NCBI GenBank assembly: GCA_036675505.1
Contig: JAKFEW010000042.1
Coordinates: 62,001 to 126,000, forward strand
DNA: 64,000 nt
Direction of reading: 5' to 3'
Source: JAKFEW01 sp036675505
GTDB lineage: Bacteria; Cyanobacteriota; Sericytochromatia; S15B-MN24; JAQBPE01
Position 1 is the first letter of the stretch. Each line of letters starts with the position of its first letter. Positions 16,841-25,665 of this stretch are shown here, in pieces. The translations under genes and the position numbers were made by a program. The notes beneath the pieces are model-generated. The model made no database searches and was not told where the DNA came from. It worked only from the letters and a program-made list of their open reading frames with translations.

Positions 16841-17596
16841 TTAACCAAGGTCCCGCGAGGCGAACAGCGCGGCGGCCAGGCCGAGCCAGGCCGGGATCGC
16901 GAGCAGCGCGATCAGCTGAACCGGCGTGGGTGATCCGCCCGCGCCGATCAGGGCGGCCCAGGCACCGAGGTGCTCGGAGGGGATGATCCAGCGCAACAGC
17001 CTGGCCGCGCCGACCACCCAGACGAGGTTGGCGGCCTCCTCGAACTTCATGACGCCGCCCGCGACCGTGACGGCGAACCAGGCCAGGCCGCCCGCCGCGA
17101 TCGCCCCGGTGGCCGGCAGGCGCGTCGACGCGGCGATCGCGATCGCCGCATAAAGGAACGCCACCAGCGCGCCGGCCAGGGTCGCGAGCCCCACGCCGGC
17201 CGCGACGGCGGGCGAAAAGCGCAACAGGCTGACACCTGCCAACACCGCCGCCCACAGCGCGAACGAGCCGGCGATGAAGCCGAAAGCGCCGAGCGCCTTG
17301 CCGGCCACGATCCCGGCGCGCGAGACCGGCTTGGTGGCGAGCAGCAGCGCCGTGCCGCGCTCGACCTCGCCGGCGAGCAAGCCGCCGCCGGCCAGCACCG
17401 CCACGAAGACGCCGAAGAACGGCACGATCGTGACGCCGATGTCGTAGGTGAAGGCGTCGGCGGCCACGACGGCCGGCTCGCCTTCCGGCAAGAACGCCAG
17501 GAGCACCATCAGCGCCGCGAGCCCGATCGGCAGCAACGCGAGCTTGTGGCGCCACAGCTCGATCAGCGCGAGGCGCGCGAGGGCCAGCAGGCTCAT
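16841..17596 (-). CDS. ABC-2 type transporter permease
   Basis: This is a 251-residue integral membrane protein with about six hydrophobic helices, for example LALLPIGLAALMVLLAFL, VPFFGVFVAVLAGGGLLAGE and GALVAFLYAAIAIAA. The conserved ABC-2 permease signature E-x-E-R-G-T (GEVERGTALLLATKPVSR) is present at about residues 75-95. It overlaps the upstream ATPase gene by 4 bp (ATGA), so the two form one exporter; each acts as a homodimer in this family. The substrate cannot be told from sequence. Close relatives act in drug, lipid or polysaccharide export and in gliding motility (GldF-like). Confidence 0.85.
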   Translation of the reverse strand: MSLLALARLALIELWRHKLALLPIGLAALMVLLAFLPEGEPAVVAADAFTYDIGVTIVPFFGVFVAVLAGGGLLAGEVERGTALLLATKPVSRAGIVAGKALGAFGFIAGSFALWAAVLAGVSLLRFSPAVAAGVGLATLAGALVAFLYAAIAIAASTRLPATGAIAAGGLAWFAVTVAGGVMKFEEAANLVWVVGAARLLRWIIPSEHLGAWAALIGAGGSPTPVQLIALLAIPAWLGLAAALFASRDLG

Positions 17597-18624
17597 GCCG
17601 CGCCCTCGGGCCCGGCCCCCCCGCTGCCGCCATCCCTGGCTCCGCGGGGATCAGCCCGTTCATGAGCATTGAGCCGCGGGCGCTGGGCAAGCCCGACCAG
17701 GCGCATGAAGGCGTCCTCGAGCGACTCGGCCTGCGGCGTCAGCGCGTGGAGCGCCCCGCCGGCATCGATGATCGCCGCCGCGACCCCGGGCACCCGCCCC
17801 GGCTCAGCGACGACGAAGGCCACGGGGTAAGCGCCGTGCGCGTCGGGGACGGCGCCGACGTCGAGATTGTCCACCAGCGGCGACACCGCCGCGGCGAGGG
17901 CCGCCGACCAGCCCCCCACTCGGGCCTCGACGCGCAGGGCCGGGCCCGCGAGCGACGCGATCGCGCCTTGCCACACGAGCCGGCCGTCTCGCAGGATCGC
18001 GACGCTGTCCGCGACCGCTTCGACCTCCGCGAGCAGGTGGGAGTTCAGCAACACGGTCGCCCCGCGCGCCCGCGCCTCGCGCACGATGTCGCGCACCTCG
18101 CGGCGTCCGACCGGGTCCAACGCGGACGTGGGCTCGTCGAGCACCAGCAGCTCGGGATCGCCGAGCAGCGCCTGGGCCAGCACGAGCCGCTGCTGCATGC
18201 CCTTCGAGAACCCGCTCACGCGATCGCCGCGCCGCGCATCGAGCCCGACCCGCTCCAGCCGGGTCGCGACGCGGCCCGCGAGGTCAGCGCCCGAAAGGCC
18301 GAGCAGCTGGCCATGCAGCCGCAGGAATTCCTCGGCCGTGAGGAAGGGCGGCAGCTGGAACTTCTCGGGCACGAAGCCGATGCGCCTGCGGATCGCGGGA
18401 TCCGCGATCGCGCCGCCGAGCACGGTCGATCGCCCGGCCGAAGGCCGGATCAGGCCGAGCACCATCCCGATCGAGGTGGTCTTGCCGGCGCCGTTCGGCC
18501 CGAGCAGGCCGAAGGTGACGCCGCGCGGCACCTCGAGGCCGAGGTCGGCGACCGCGGTGAACGTGCGGAACCCTTTCCGGAAGCGTTTCGTCAAGCCTTC
18601 GCAGGCGATCGCGGGCGCGGCCAT
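17593..18624 (-). CDS. ABC transporter ATP-binding protein
   Basis: This is a 343-residue ABC ATPase with all motifs intact: Walker A GPNGAGKTT, Q-loop region FVPEKFQLPPFLT, signature VSGFSKGMQQR, Walker B LLVLDEPTSALDP and switch His in LLNSHLL. The C-terminal about 110 residues extend past the ATPase core, as in NatA/CcmA-type exporters. The ATG at 18624 is preferred over a GTG at 18633 because GGGTAGG sits about 8 nt upstream. Its stop overlaps the permease start, giving a two-gene exporter operon. It is divergent from infA, sharing about 190 bp of control region. Confidence 0.9.
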   Translation of the reverse strand: MAAPAIACEGLTKRFRKGFRTFTAVADLGLEVPRGVTFGLLGPNGAGKTTSIGMVLGLIRPSAGRSTVLGGAIADPAIRRRIGFVPEKFQLPPFLTAEEFLRLHGQLLGLSGADLAGRVATRLERVGLDARRGDRVSGFSKGMQQRLVLAQALLGDPELLVLDEPTSALDPVGRREVRDIVREARARGATVLLNSHLLAEVEAVADSVAILRDGRLVWQGAIASLAGPALRVEARVGGWSAALAAAVSPLVDNLDVGAVPDAHGAYPVAFVVAEPGRVPGVAAAIIDAGGALHALTPQAESLEDAFMRLVGLAQRPRLNAHERADPRGARDGGSGGAGPEGAA

Positions 18625-18716
18625 GCAAGGCACCTACCCGCGACCGAGCAAGCCTTATCGCACGCTCGGCCGCTCGGTATCGTCCGACCTGGCCAAAAAT
18701 GGCGGGCGAGCTGCAC

Positions 18717-18745
18717 TTGAGGTCCGCGAACCGGCATGAGATAAT
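18717..18745 (+). promoter_or_regulatory. Sigma-70-type promoter of infA
   Basis: A -35 box TTGAGG (18717-18722) and a -10 box GATAAT (18740-18745) are separated by exactly 17 nt. The infA start lies about 70 bp further on. A short inverted repeat TTGCA-N10-TGCAA (18751-18770) lies in the early leader. Confidence 0.65.
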
Positions 18746-18812
18746 GATAGTTGCATAAGAGTCATTGCAATCGTGGCGCCGATTGGCCCCCGGTTCTCGA
18801 GGAGGTTACTGG

Positions 18813-19073
18813 TTGAATAAAGAAGATGTGCTCGAAATGGAAGGCACGATCGACGAGGCGCTCTCGAACGGCATGTTCCGCATCAAGCTGGACAACGGCC
18901 ACGAAGTGCTCGGTCACCTGGCGGGTCGCATGCGTCGGTTCCGCATCAAGGTGCTGCTCGGCGATCGCGTGAAGGTCGAGCTTTCGCCTTACGATCTGAC
19001 CCGTGGCCGGATCACGTTCCGCAACAAGGGCGAATTCTCGCCGGCGGGTCGTCCGGGCGGTCCGCGCCGCTAG
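18813..19073 (+). CDS. infA: Translation initiation factor IF-1
   Basis: The 86-residue S1/OB-fold protein binds the ribosomal A site during initiation. The family hallmarks are all present: KEDVLEMEGTIDEALSNGMF, LDNGHEVLGHLAGRMRR and GDRVKVELSPYDLTRGRITF. The C-terminus has an unusual extra tail rich in Gly, Pro and Arg (EFSPAGRPGGPRR), longer than the usual about 72 residues. The start is TTG at 18813, decided by GGAGGT 6 nt upstream and by alignment with the family N-terminus; an upstream ATG would add a non-homologous extension. Here the gene stands alone, not inside the ribosomal-protein operon where it is often found. Confidence 0.97.
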   Translation: MNKEDVLEMEGTIDEALSNGMFRIKLDNGHEVLGHLAGRMRRFRIKVLLGDRVKVELSPYDLTRGRITFRNKGEFSPAGRPGGPRR

Positions 19074-19092
19074 TCGGCGCACCGGTCGAATC

Positions 19093-19707
19093 TCAGAGCG
19101 TCTTCGAACGGGGGCCCATCGCCACATGCGGGCGGGGGGCCCCCAAGTCGCCGAAACGCTCAGGCGGCCAGAAGCGGAAGCTCGCCCGGCCCATGACGTT
19201 GCGCAGGGGCAGCGGCCCCCAGGTGGCGCTGTCGATGCTGTGGTTGCGGTTGTCGCCCAGCACGAAGACGCTGTCGGCCGGCACGGCCTTCTCGCGCATG
19301 CTGTAGCGCGGCGATTCGTCGAGATAGGGCTCCGAGATGGGCCGGCCGTTGACGTAGAGGCGCCCGCCGTCGATCGCCACCCGGTCGCCGGGCAGCGCGA
19401 CGACGCGCTTGATCCACGGGATCATCGGGTCCACGCCCACGTTCATCTGAACGGCCGGATCCGGCGGCCGGAAGACCACGATCTCGCCGCGCCGAGGGGT
19501 GCGCACGTGGTACGTGACTTTTTCGATCACGAGGCGATCGCCGACCGCCAGGGTGGGCGCCATCGAGAGCGAGGGGATGAAGCGGGCCTCGGCCACCGTC
19601 GCGTGACACAACGCGGCCAGCCCGACAGCCAGGGACAGGCTGAAAAGCATGTCCCGCCAGGCCTCGGGCGGCAGCCAACGTGTCTTGTCGTCGAAGAAAT
19701 CAGTCAT
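19093..19707 (-). CDS. lepB: Signal peptidase I
   Basis: This 204-residue membrane-bound serine protease removes signal peptides from exported proteins. One N-terminal membrane helix (about 19-38) is followed by the catalytic serine in PSLSMAPTL (Ser48). The general-base lysine is in IKRVVALPGD (Lys100), and box E is VLGDNRNHSIDSATWGPLP. The short single-helix form is typical of Gram-positive-like and many deep-branching enzymes. It is convergent with infA and its stop lies 20 bp from the infA stop. The ATG has no strong Shine-Dalgarno site. Confidence 0.95.
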   Translation of the reverse strand: MTDFFDDKTRWLPPEAWRDMLFSLSLAVGLAALCHATVAEARFIPSLSMAPTLAVGDRLVIEKVTYHVRTPRRGEIVVFRPPDPAVQMNVGVDPMIPWIKRVVALPGDRVAIDGGRLYVNGRPISEPYLDESPRYSMREKAVPADSVFVLGDNRNHSIDSATWGPLPLRNVMGRASFRFWPPERFGDLGAPRPHVAMGPRSKTL

Positions 19708-19853
19708 GATTCGGTTCCCGCGCCCAGCCTAGCCGAAGGCCCCTCACGAACCGGGTAAAATGTACGTGAAGGAACCCGCGAAGCGCCCACCCGGTCTACC
19801 CGACCAGCGAAGCGAGGGTATCCCCATCATTCCCCGTTCAAGGAAGCGTTAAC

Positions 19854-20360
19854 GTGGTTCGTCGGCCCCTAATCAGCTTGCTGTGCTTGCTCGCGCTCGC
19901 CGGGTGCGCCGACCCGCCGGGCCTCAAGAAGCCGCTGCCGATCGACTACCAGGAGCAGTCGAACGCCCAGACCGTCTACCGCCGCCTTGGTCCCCTGATG
20001 GCCAAGTACGAAGGCGTGGTCGGCTCGTACCTGACCCAGACCAACAACCCGCGGCGGATCGTGTGCGTGGTGAAGGACAAGACCGCCCGCGAGCAAATGA
20101 AGGGGATGTTCGGCAAGCAGGTCGACGGCGTGAAGATCCGTTACGAAATCGCCTCGAAGGGCTTCGACGCGGACGAGGGCATCACGGAGGTCCAGAAGGT
20201 GGACCTGCCCACGACCTGGTGGGACAAGGTGGTCTATTACTTGAAGAACTTCGCCACCCGCGTGCTGCCGACCGACGTGATCCCGAAAGACGGCGCGCCG
20301 GCGCCGAAGCTGCCGCCGCCGGACGTCACGCCCAAGGATCCGAACCTGAAATCGACCTGA
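19854..20360 (+). CDS. Small lipoprotein, unknown function
   Basis: This is a 168-residue protein with a textbook lipoprotein signal (LLALAGC, Cys18). The mature domain shows no family that was recognised. It reads as a small alpha/beta domain (AQTVYRRLGPLMAKYEGVVG, PRRIVCVVKDKTAREQMK) followed by a Trp/Tyr-containing segment (TTWWDKVVYYLKNF) and a Pro/Lys-rich tail. The start is GTG with AAGGAAG 7 nt upstream. It lies alone between divergent lepB and convergent pgsA. Confidence 0.75.
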   Translation: MVRRPLISLLCLLALAGCADPPGLKKPLPIDYQEQSNAQTVYRRLGPLMAKYEGVVGSYLTQTNNPRRIVCVVKDKTAREQMKGMFGKQVDGVKIRYEIASKGFDADEGITEVQKVDLPTTWWDKVVYYLKNFATRVLPTDVIPKDGAPAPKLPPPDVTPKDPNLKST

Positions 20361-20379
20361 CCGGGCCGAGCGCTAGGCG

Positions 20380-20943
20380 CTAGGCCGTCTCGGCCGCGGG
20401 CTCTGTGAACAGCCCGCGGGCGAGCCAGAGGTACTGCACGCCCGACGCCATCGTGAGCGCCACGCCGACCCAGTAGGTGACGATCGCGAGCATCGCGAAG
20501 AAGTCGTTGCGCAGCACACGCCCGCTGGGATCGAGGCTCCAGAGCAGCGCGATGATCGCGATCATCTGCACGGCCGCCTTCACCTTGCCGAGCCAGGCCG
20601 CCGGGACGATCACGCCCCGTGAGGCCTCCACCGCGCGCATCCCCGTCACCAGGAACTCCCGGAACAGGATCGCCGTGACGCTCCAGGCCGGCACGATGCC
20701 GCGCGCGGCCAGCGCCACCAGGGCCCCGGTGATCAGCACCTTGTCGACCAGCGGATCCATGAGCTTGCCGAGCTCGGTGACCTGGTTCAGCTTGCGCGCC
20801 AGGTAGCCGTCGACCCAGTCCGTCAGCGAGGCGACCACGAAGATCCACATCGCCACGAGCTCCCAGCCTGTGAACTCGAGCAGGATCAGGAAGGGGATCG
20901 CGAGGACGAGGCGGCTGAACGTGACCAGATTCGGCAGATTCAT
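20380..20943 (-). CDS. pgsA: CDP-diacylglycerol-glycerol-3-phosphate 3-phosphatidyltransferase
   Basis: This 187-residue integral membrane enzyme makes phosphatidylglycerol phosphate from CDP-diacylglycerol and glycerol 3-phosphate. The CDP-alcohol phosphotransferase motif D-G-x2-A-R-x8-G-x3-D-x3-D is complete, running from DGYLARKL to GKLMDPLVD. Several hydrophobic helices surround it. It starts 11 bp after the rimO stop on the same strand. This rimO-pgsA pair is common in Firmicutes and related lineages. Confidence 0.95.
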   Translation of the reverse strand: MNLPNLVTFSRLVLAIPFLILLEFTGWELVAMWIFVVASLTDWVDGYLARKLNQVTELGKLMDPLVDKVLITGALVALAARGIVPAWSVTAILFREFLVTGMRAVEASRGVIVPAAWLGKVKAAVQMIAIIALLWSLDPSGRVLRNDFFAMLAIVTYWVGVALTMASGVQYLWLARGLFTEPAAETA

Positions 20944-20954
20944 GAAACGCCCAG

Positions 20955-22298
20955 TCAGCCGCCGGCGCTGACGGCGGCGCGAACGACCTCACCATGCAAG
21001 TCGTAGGGCTTGGCGACTGTGACGCGCACCGACACGATGTCGCCGGGCTCGACATGCGGATCGTCCGTGCGCGCGAAGGTGGTGCCGTCCACGTCGGGCG
21101 CATCGCGGAAGGTGCGGCCGATCAGGATGCCGGACTTCGCCTCGAGCGCCTCGACCAGCATCGGCAGCGTCTCGCCGACCAGCCCATCGTGGATGGCCTG
21201 GCTGACGCCCTGTTGAATGGCCATCAGCTGGGAGCGGCGCTTGGCCGCGACCTTCTTCGTCACGCGATCCTTCATATCATGGGAGGGCGTGCCTTCCTCG
21301 GGCGAGAAGAGGAAGACGCCGACGTGGTCGAGCTTCTTCTCTTGCACGAAGGCCGCGAGGTGCGCGAACTCCTCTTCCGTCTCGCCGGGGAAGCCGACAA
21401 TGAAGCTCGTACGCAGCGCGATGCCGGGGACACCGGCGCGGATGCGGTCAACCAGGTCGGCGACCGGCTCGTTGGTGGGGCGGCGCATCCGGCGCAGCAT
21501 GTCCGGGTGGCTGTGCTGCAAGGGGATGTCCATGTACTTGAGCACCTTCGGCAGCTCGCGCATCGCCTGGAAGAGCGCCTCGTTCACGTACATCGGGTAG
21601 GCGTAGTGGACGCGAATCCACGCGAGCCCCTCGACGTCGTTCAGTGCGGCCAACAGTTCGGGCAGCGCCGCGCGCTGGTAAAGGTCGAGGCCGTAGCGCG
21701 TCGAGTCCTGGGCGATCAGCACGACTTCCCGGGTGCCGCCGGCCACGAGCTGCTTCGCTTCGGCGACGATCGTCTCGATCGCGCGCGAGCGGTGGCCGCC
21801 GCGCAACGAGGGGATCACGCAGAAGGCGCAGCGGTGATCGCAGCCCTCAGAGATTTTCAGGTACGCGCTGGGTCCCAGGCCGCTCTGGATGCGGGGCAGG
21901 ACCTCGTCATAGGCATAGGTGGGCTTCTCGGAGATCTCCGTGAAGCGCTCGCCATCCAGCACCCGCTCGACGACCCGCACGATCGACTTGAGGTCGCCCG
22001 AGCCGATCGCCGCCGACACCTCGGGCAACGCCTCGAGCACCTCTTCGCGGTGGCGCTGCACCATGCAGCCGGCCATCACGATCTTCTTGGCGCCGCCCTG
22101 GGCGAGCTCGAGGATCTGGCGGGCCGACTCCTGCTGCGCGCTCACGAGGAAGCCGCAGGTGTTCACGAGCACGACGTCCGCGTCGCCGGTCTCGTCAACC
22201 AGCTTGAAGCCCGCCTGGTCGAGCAGACCCATCATGATCTCGGTATCCACGAGGTTCTTCGCGCACCCGAGATTGACCACACCGACCTTGGCTGACAT
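20955..22298 (-). CDS. rimO: Ribosomal protein S12 methylthiotransferase RimO
   Basis: This 447-residue radical-SAM enzyme adds a methylthio group to the conserved aspartate of ribosomal protein S12. An N-terminal UPF0004 domain has cysteines for one iron-sulfur cluster (NLGCAKNLVDTE, VNTCGF, MAGCMVQRH). The radical-SAM motif is CDHRCAFCVIP, the sequence pattern typical of RimO rather than MiaB. The C-terminal TRAM domain includes GRTFRDAPDVDG. An AGGAG site lies 4 nt before the ATG. It is the first gene of the rimO-pgsA pair. Confidence 0.96.
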   Translation of the reverse strand: MSAKVGVVNLGCAKNLVDTEIMMGLLDQAGFKLVDETGDADVVLVNTCGFLVSAQQESARQILELAQGGAKKIVMAGCMVQRHREEVLEALPEVSAAIGSGDLKSIVRVVERVLDGERFTEISEKPTYAYDEVLPRIQSGLGPSAYLKISEGCDHRCAFCVIPSLRGGHRSRAIETIVAEAKQLVAGGTREVVLIAQDSTRYGLDLYQRAALPELLAALNDVEGLAWIRVHYAYPMYVNEALFQAMRELPKVLKYMDIPLQHSHPDMLRRMRRPTNEPVADLVDRIRAGVPGIALRTSFIVGFPGETEEEFAHLAAFVQEKKLDHVGVFLFSPEEGTPSHDMKDRVTKKVAAKRRSQLMAIQQGVSQAIHDGLVGETLPMLVEALEAKSGILIGRTFRDAPDVDGTTFARTDDPHVEPGDIVSVRVTVAKPYDLHGEVVRAAVSAGG

Positions 22299-22313
22299 AA
22301 AACTCCTGAAGGG

Positions 22314-23567
22314 TTACTGGAAAAGGAAGCCTCCCAACGCCAGATCGCCCGTCGGGGCGATAAACGCGGGATTCAGCTGTTGGAGGTTGAAGACCTGGGG
22401 CTGCAACAATTCGGCGCCCTTGCGCTCAAAGACGGCGACGTTGTTGCTGCCGGTGAGCGAGACGTAAACTTCATTGCCGAGCGAGGAGACCTCGACGGCC
22501 TGGGGCTGGGTGCCCTCGGTGCGCACCGGGCTGCCGACCTGCTGGAGGTCCGTGGCGGTGAACTGCTGGAGCGCGTTGAGGTTCTGGAGCGAGACGTAAA
22601 CGCGATCCACGATGCCCGTCGTCGGGTTCCGGCCGACCGCCACGTCGTAGGGCGAGCCCTGCACGTCGCGGATGTCCGCCTGGACGTTCTGGCCGGATAC
22701 GAAGAAGAGGCGGTTCGCGAGCGGGTCGGTGATGTAGATGCGGTCGCCTTCGGAGCCCTGGGCCGCCCCGGTCGTGCCGGTGGTGGTGGCGGCGCTGTTC
22801 ACCGCGATGTTGAGCGGCTGGACCGAGCCGACGAGCGGAATGGTCCGCGCGACGCTATAGGACGAGCCGGTGGTGCCGGCGCCCGGAATGCCCGCGCCGC
22901 CGCCCACGGCCGACGAGGGGCCGCCCGTGCCGGGGTTGCCCTGCAGGACGACGAGGAAGCCGCCGGCGCAGGCCACGTACACCGTCGTGCCCGACGCGTT
23001 GGTCGCGATGCCCTGGGGGCGGAGCTTGACCGGCTGCTGCCCGGGCGTCGCGGTCGTCTGGCCCGAGCTGGTGCTCGGGTTCGAGAGCAGGATCGTCTGG
23101 ACGACGTTGTTGGTCTCGATGTCGATGACCGAGACCGTGTCGTCGTCGCCGTTGGTCACAAAGCCGCGCGCGCCGTTCGGCGTGATGGCCATGGCGTAGG
23201 GCGCCCGTCCGACGTTGATCGTGCGACTGATCAGGCGGTTGCGGCGATCGACCACCGCGACGGCGTTGCCGAGCTCGCAGACGACGTAGAGGTAAAGCTG
23301 CCGGCCACGGGGGTCCATCGTCAGGCCGCGTGGGCCGTTGGGCACGGTGATCGGGTCGTTGTCGACGCGCGACTGGACGGTGTTGATCTCGAGGATCGCA
23401 TTTTTCGAGAAGAGGGTCGTGTAAACGAAGCCGGTCGGCCGAGCGTTCGCCCCAACCCCTGTCGGGTTCCTTTCGGTGCCACCCACGCCGATACCCAGGA
23501 GGGTGCAACCCGCGAGCGTCATCGGGAGCATCGCGGCTGCAACGAGGGTGCGAAGAACAGACTTCAT
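22314..23567 (-). CDS. Lipoprotein with YVTN-type beta-propeller
   Basis: This is a 417-residue lipoprotein (LAGC, Cys21 from the start chosen). The mature part carries YVTN/surface-layer-type propeller blades: GPRGLTMDPRGRQLYLY, GNAVAVVDRRNRLISRTINV, APYAMAITPNGARGFVTNGD and DTVSVIDIETNNVVQTI. A low-complexity Gly/Thr/Ser loop lies at about 205-260. Such propellers often bind ligands or partners at the cell surface; the specific role is unknown. The second ATG (23567) is preferred because a weak AAAGGG lies about 11 nt upstream and the signal peptide is compact; the first ATG at 23576 is only 2 nt from that site. It is separated from rimO by 15 bp and may be co-transcribed with it. Confidence 0.8.
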   Translation of the reverse strand: MKSVLRTLVAAAMLPMTLAGCTLLGIGVGGTERNPTGVGANARPTGFVYTTLFSKNAILEINTVQSRVDNDPITVPNGPRGLTMDPRGRQLYLYVVCELGNAVAVVDRRNRLISRTINVGRAPYAMAITPNGARGFVTNGDDDTVSVIDIETNNVVQTILLSNPSTSSGQTTATPGQQPVKLRPQGIATNASGTTVYVACAGGFLVVLQGNPGTGGPSSAVGGGAGIPGAGTTGSSYSVARTIPLVGSVQPLNIAVNSAATTTGTTGAAQGSEGDRIYITDPLANRLFFVSGQNVQADIRDVQGSPYDVAVGRNPTTGIVDRVYVSLQNLNALQQFTATDLQQVGSPVRTEGTQPQAVEVSSLGNEVYVSLTGSNNVAVFERKGAELLQPQVFNLQQLNPAFIAPTGDLALGGFLFQ

Positions 23568-23806
23568 CTCGATCATGACCCTTTCATGTTACCAGAACGG
23601 CGTATTTACGCCAGTCGGCGGTCGAGCGACGGTTCGGCCATGGTCGGTCCGTGGAATGGACACACCTCGCCAACCTCATCATAACCTAGTGACCATCCTT
23701 CCACAATGATGGCGCGCACATGCGGGCGCGAGCGACCTCGGGCGGAATGGGGTATGGTTAGAAGCGACCAAGGGTAATCATGCCCGCGAGCCAGGAGAGT
23801 GTAGCC

Positions 23807-25036
23807 ATGAACAAGATCAAGGTCGTCAACCCCGTCGTCGAGCTCGACGGCGACGAGATGACGCGCATCATCTGGAAGTTCATCCGGGAGAAGCTGATCC
23901 TCCCCTATCTGGATATCGACCTCAAGTACTACGACCTCGGCATGGAGCACCGCGACGCGACCGACGACAAGGTCACCGTCGAGGCGGCCGAGGCGATCAA
24001 GCAGTACGGCGTCGGCGTGAAGTGCGCCACGATCACGCCCGACGAGGCGCGGGTCGAGGAGTTCAAGCTGAAGAAGATGTGGAAGTCGCCCAATGGCACG
24101 ATCCGCAACATCCTCGACGGCACCGTGTTCCGCGAGCCGATCATCTGCAAGAACGTGCCGCGCCTGGTGCCGGGCTGGACCCAGCCGATCGTGATCGGCC
24201 GCCACGCCTTCGGCGACCAGTACCGCGCCACCGACTTCCGGGTCCCCGGCCCCGGCAAGCTGACCATGAAGTTCGAAGGTGCCGATGGCCAGGTGATCGA
24301 GCACGAAGTGTTCCAGTTCCCCGGCAGCGGCGTCGCGATGGGCATGTACAACCTCGACGAGTCGATCCGCGGCTTCGCCCGGGCCTGCTTCAACTACGGC
24401 ATCCAGAAGAAGTGGCCGGTCTACCTGTCGACCAAGAACACGATTCTCAAGGCCTACGATGGCCGCTTCAAGGACCTCTTCCAGGAGGTCTTCGACGCCG
24501 AGTTCAAGACCAAGTTCACCGACCTCGGCCTCACCTACGAGCACCGCCTGATCGACGACATGGTGGCGGCGGCGCTCAAGTGGTCGGGCGGCTTCGTCTG
24601 GGCCTGCAAGAACTACGACGGCGACGTCCAGTCGGACACCGTGGCCCAGGGCTTCGGCTCGCTCGGCCTGATGACCTCGGTGCTGCTGAGCCCGGACGGC
24701 AAGACCGTCGAGGCCGAGGCCGCGCACGGCACGGTCACCCGCCACTACCGCGAGCACCAGAAGGGCCGGGCCACCTCCACCAACCCGATCGCCTCGATCT
24801 TCGCCTGGACCCGCGGCCTCTTCTACCGCGCCCAGTTCGACGCCACCCCCGAGCTCGAAAAGTTCGCCCTGGCGCTCGAAGCGGTCTGCATCGAGACCGT
24901 CGAGTCGGGCTTTATGACCAAGGATCTCGCGATCCTGATCGGGCCGGACCAGCAGTGGCTGACCACCGAGCAGTTCCTCGACAAGCTCGACGAGAATCTC
25001 AAGAAGAAGCTGAACCTGGCCACCGCCAGCGTCTAG
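23807..25036 (+). CDS. icd: NADP-dependent isocitrate dehydrogenase (eukaryotic-like subfamily)
   Basis: This 409-residue TCA-cycle enzyme converts isocitrate to 2-oxoglutarate. Landmarks are VVELDGDEMTRIIW at the N-terminus, KSPNGTIRNILDGTVFREP (substrate loop), YDGDVQSDTVAQGFGSLG (metal-binding aspartates) and EAAHGTVTRHYREH with TSTNPIASIFAWTRGL (cofactor region). These are the hallmarks of the homodimeric subfamily shared by eukaryotes and many bacteria, not the E. coli type. The ATG at 23807 has AGGAGAG 7 nt upstream; an upstream in-frame ATG lacks one. It stands alone as a single gene. Confidence 0.96.
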   Translation: MNKIKVVNPVVELDGDEMTRIIWKFIREKLILPYLDIDLKYYDLGMEHRDATDDKVTVEAAEAIKQYGVGVKCATITPDEARVEEFKLKKMWKSPNGTIRNILDGTVFREPIICKNVPRLVPGWTQPIVIGRHAFGDQYRATDFRVPGPGKLTMKFEGADGQVIEHEVFQFPGSGVAMGMYNLDESIRGFARACFNYGIQKKWPVYLSTKNTILKAYDGRFKDLFQEVFDAEFKTKFTDLGLTYEHRLIDDMVAAALKWSGGFVWACKNYDGDVQSDTVAQGFGSLGLMTSVLLSPDGKTVEAEAAHGTVTRHYREHQKGRATSTNPIASIFAWTRGLFYRAQFDATPELEKFALALEAVCIETVESGFMTKDLAILIGPDQQWLTTEQFLDKLDENLKKKLNLATASV

Positions 25037-25067
25037 CCACGGGTCCCCCCGCCCAGGGGGGCTCGTC

Positions 25068-25658
25068 TCACTGCGCCGGGGGCGCCCGCTTCAAGTCGAC
25101 GTCGAGGTCGACCACGATCTCGCGCGAGCCCAGCACGCCGCTGGGCAGCGCGAGCTTCGTCGCGAGGCGCTCGGGGGTGAGGGCCTGGAAGTCCAGCCAC
25201 CGGAGCTTGTCGAGCACGCCCGGGACGTTGCGCTCGTCCCAGGCCCTGGTCGACATGGCCCGCCCGGGGCCCCAGCTCAGCGCGAGGCGGACCCGGCGCA
25301 AGTGGGCCTTCGTGAACGGCGGCTGCGCATCCTTGGCGACCTCGGCCTCCAACATGAACTGGTGGGCCTCGGCGGGCAGATCGATCCAATCGTTGAACTT
25401 TTCGAGCATGACCGTGGCCGCGACGACCTTGTAGCTCGGGTGTGCGTAGGTCGCGTAGATCCAGGGCAGCGGGATCGTCTCGCCGCCCTGGCGCATGACG
25501 GCCGTGCCGCCGCGCGTGCCGTCCGGTAGCGCGCCGGGCCGCTGGCCCAGGGCGAGGGCCGGCCCTTGGAAAGGGCCGGCCTGGAAGGGAATGGCATGGA
25601 AAAGGGCGGCGATGCCCACGGCCGTCAACAGCCGCGGCCACGCCGCCCCACGGGACAT
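25068..25658 (-). CDS. Secreted protein of unknown function in the ATP-grasp operon
   Basis: This is a 196-residue protein with an N-terminal signal sequence (Arg at 3 and 9, hydrophobic 10-35) and probable cleavage near ALALG. The mature protein has a strand-rich domain (IPLPWIYATYAHPSYKVVAATVMLE) and an acidic C-terminal strand REIVVDLDVDLKR. No family was recognised. The gene starts 7 bp after the ATP-grasp gene and is the last of the four-gene minus-strand operon. That suggests it handles, senses or carries the operon's product in the periplasm (inference). There is no good Shine-Dalgarno site, so translation may be coupled to the gene before it. Confidence 0.65.
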   Translation of the reverse strand: MSRGAAWPRLLTAVGIAALFHAIPFQAGPFQGPALALGQRPGALPDGTRGGTAVMRQGGETIPLPWIYATYAHPSYKVVAATVMLEKFNDWIDLPAEAHQFMLEAEVAKDAQPPFTKAHLRRVRLALSWGPGRAMSTRAWDERNVPGVLDKLRWLDFQALTPERLATKLALPSGVLGSREIVVDLDVDLKRAPPAQ

Positions 25659-25665
25659 CGAAGCG

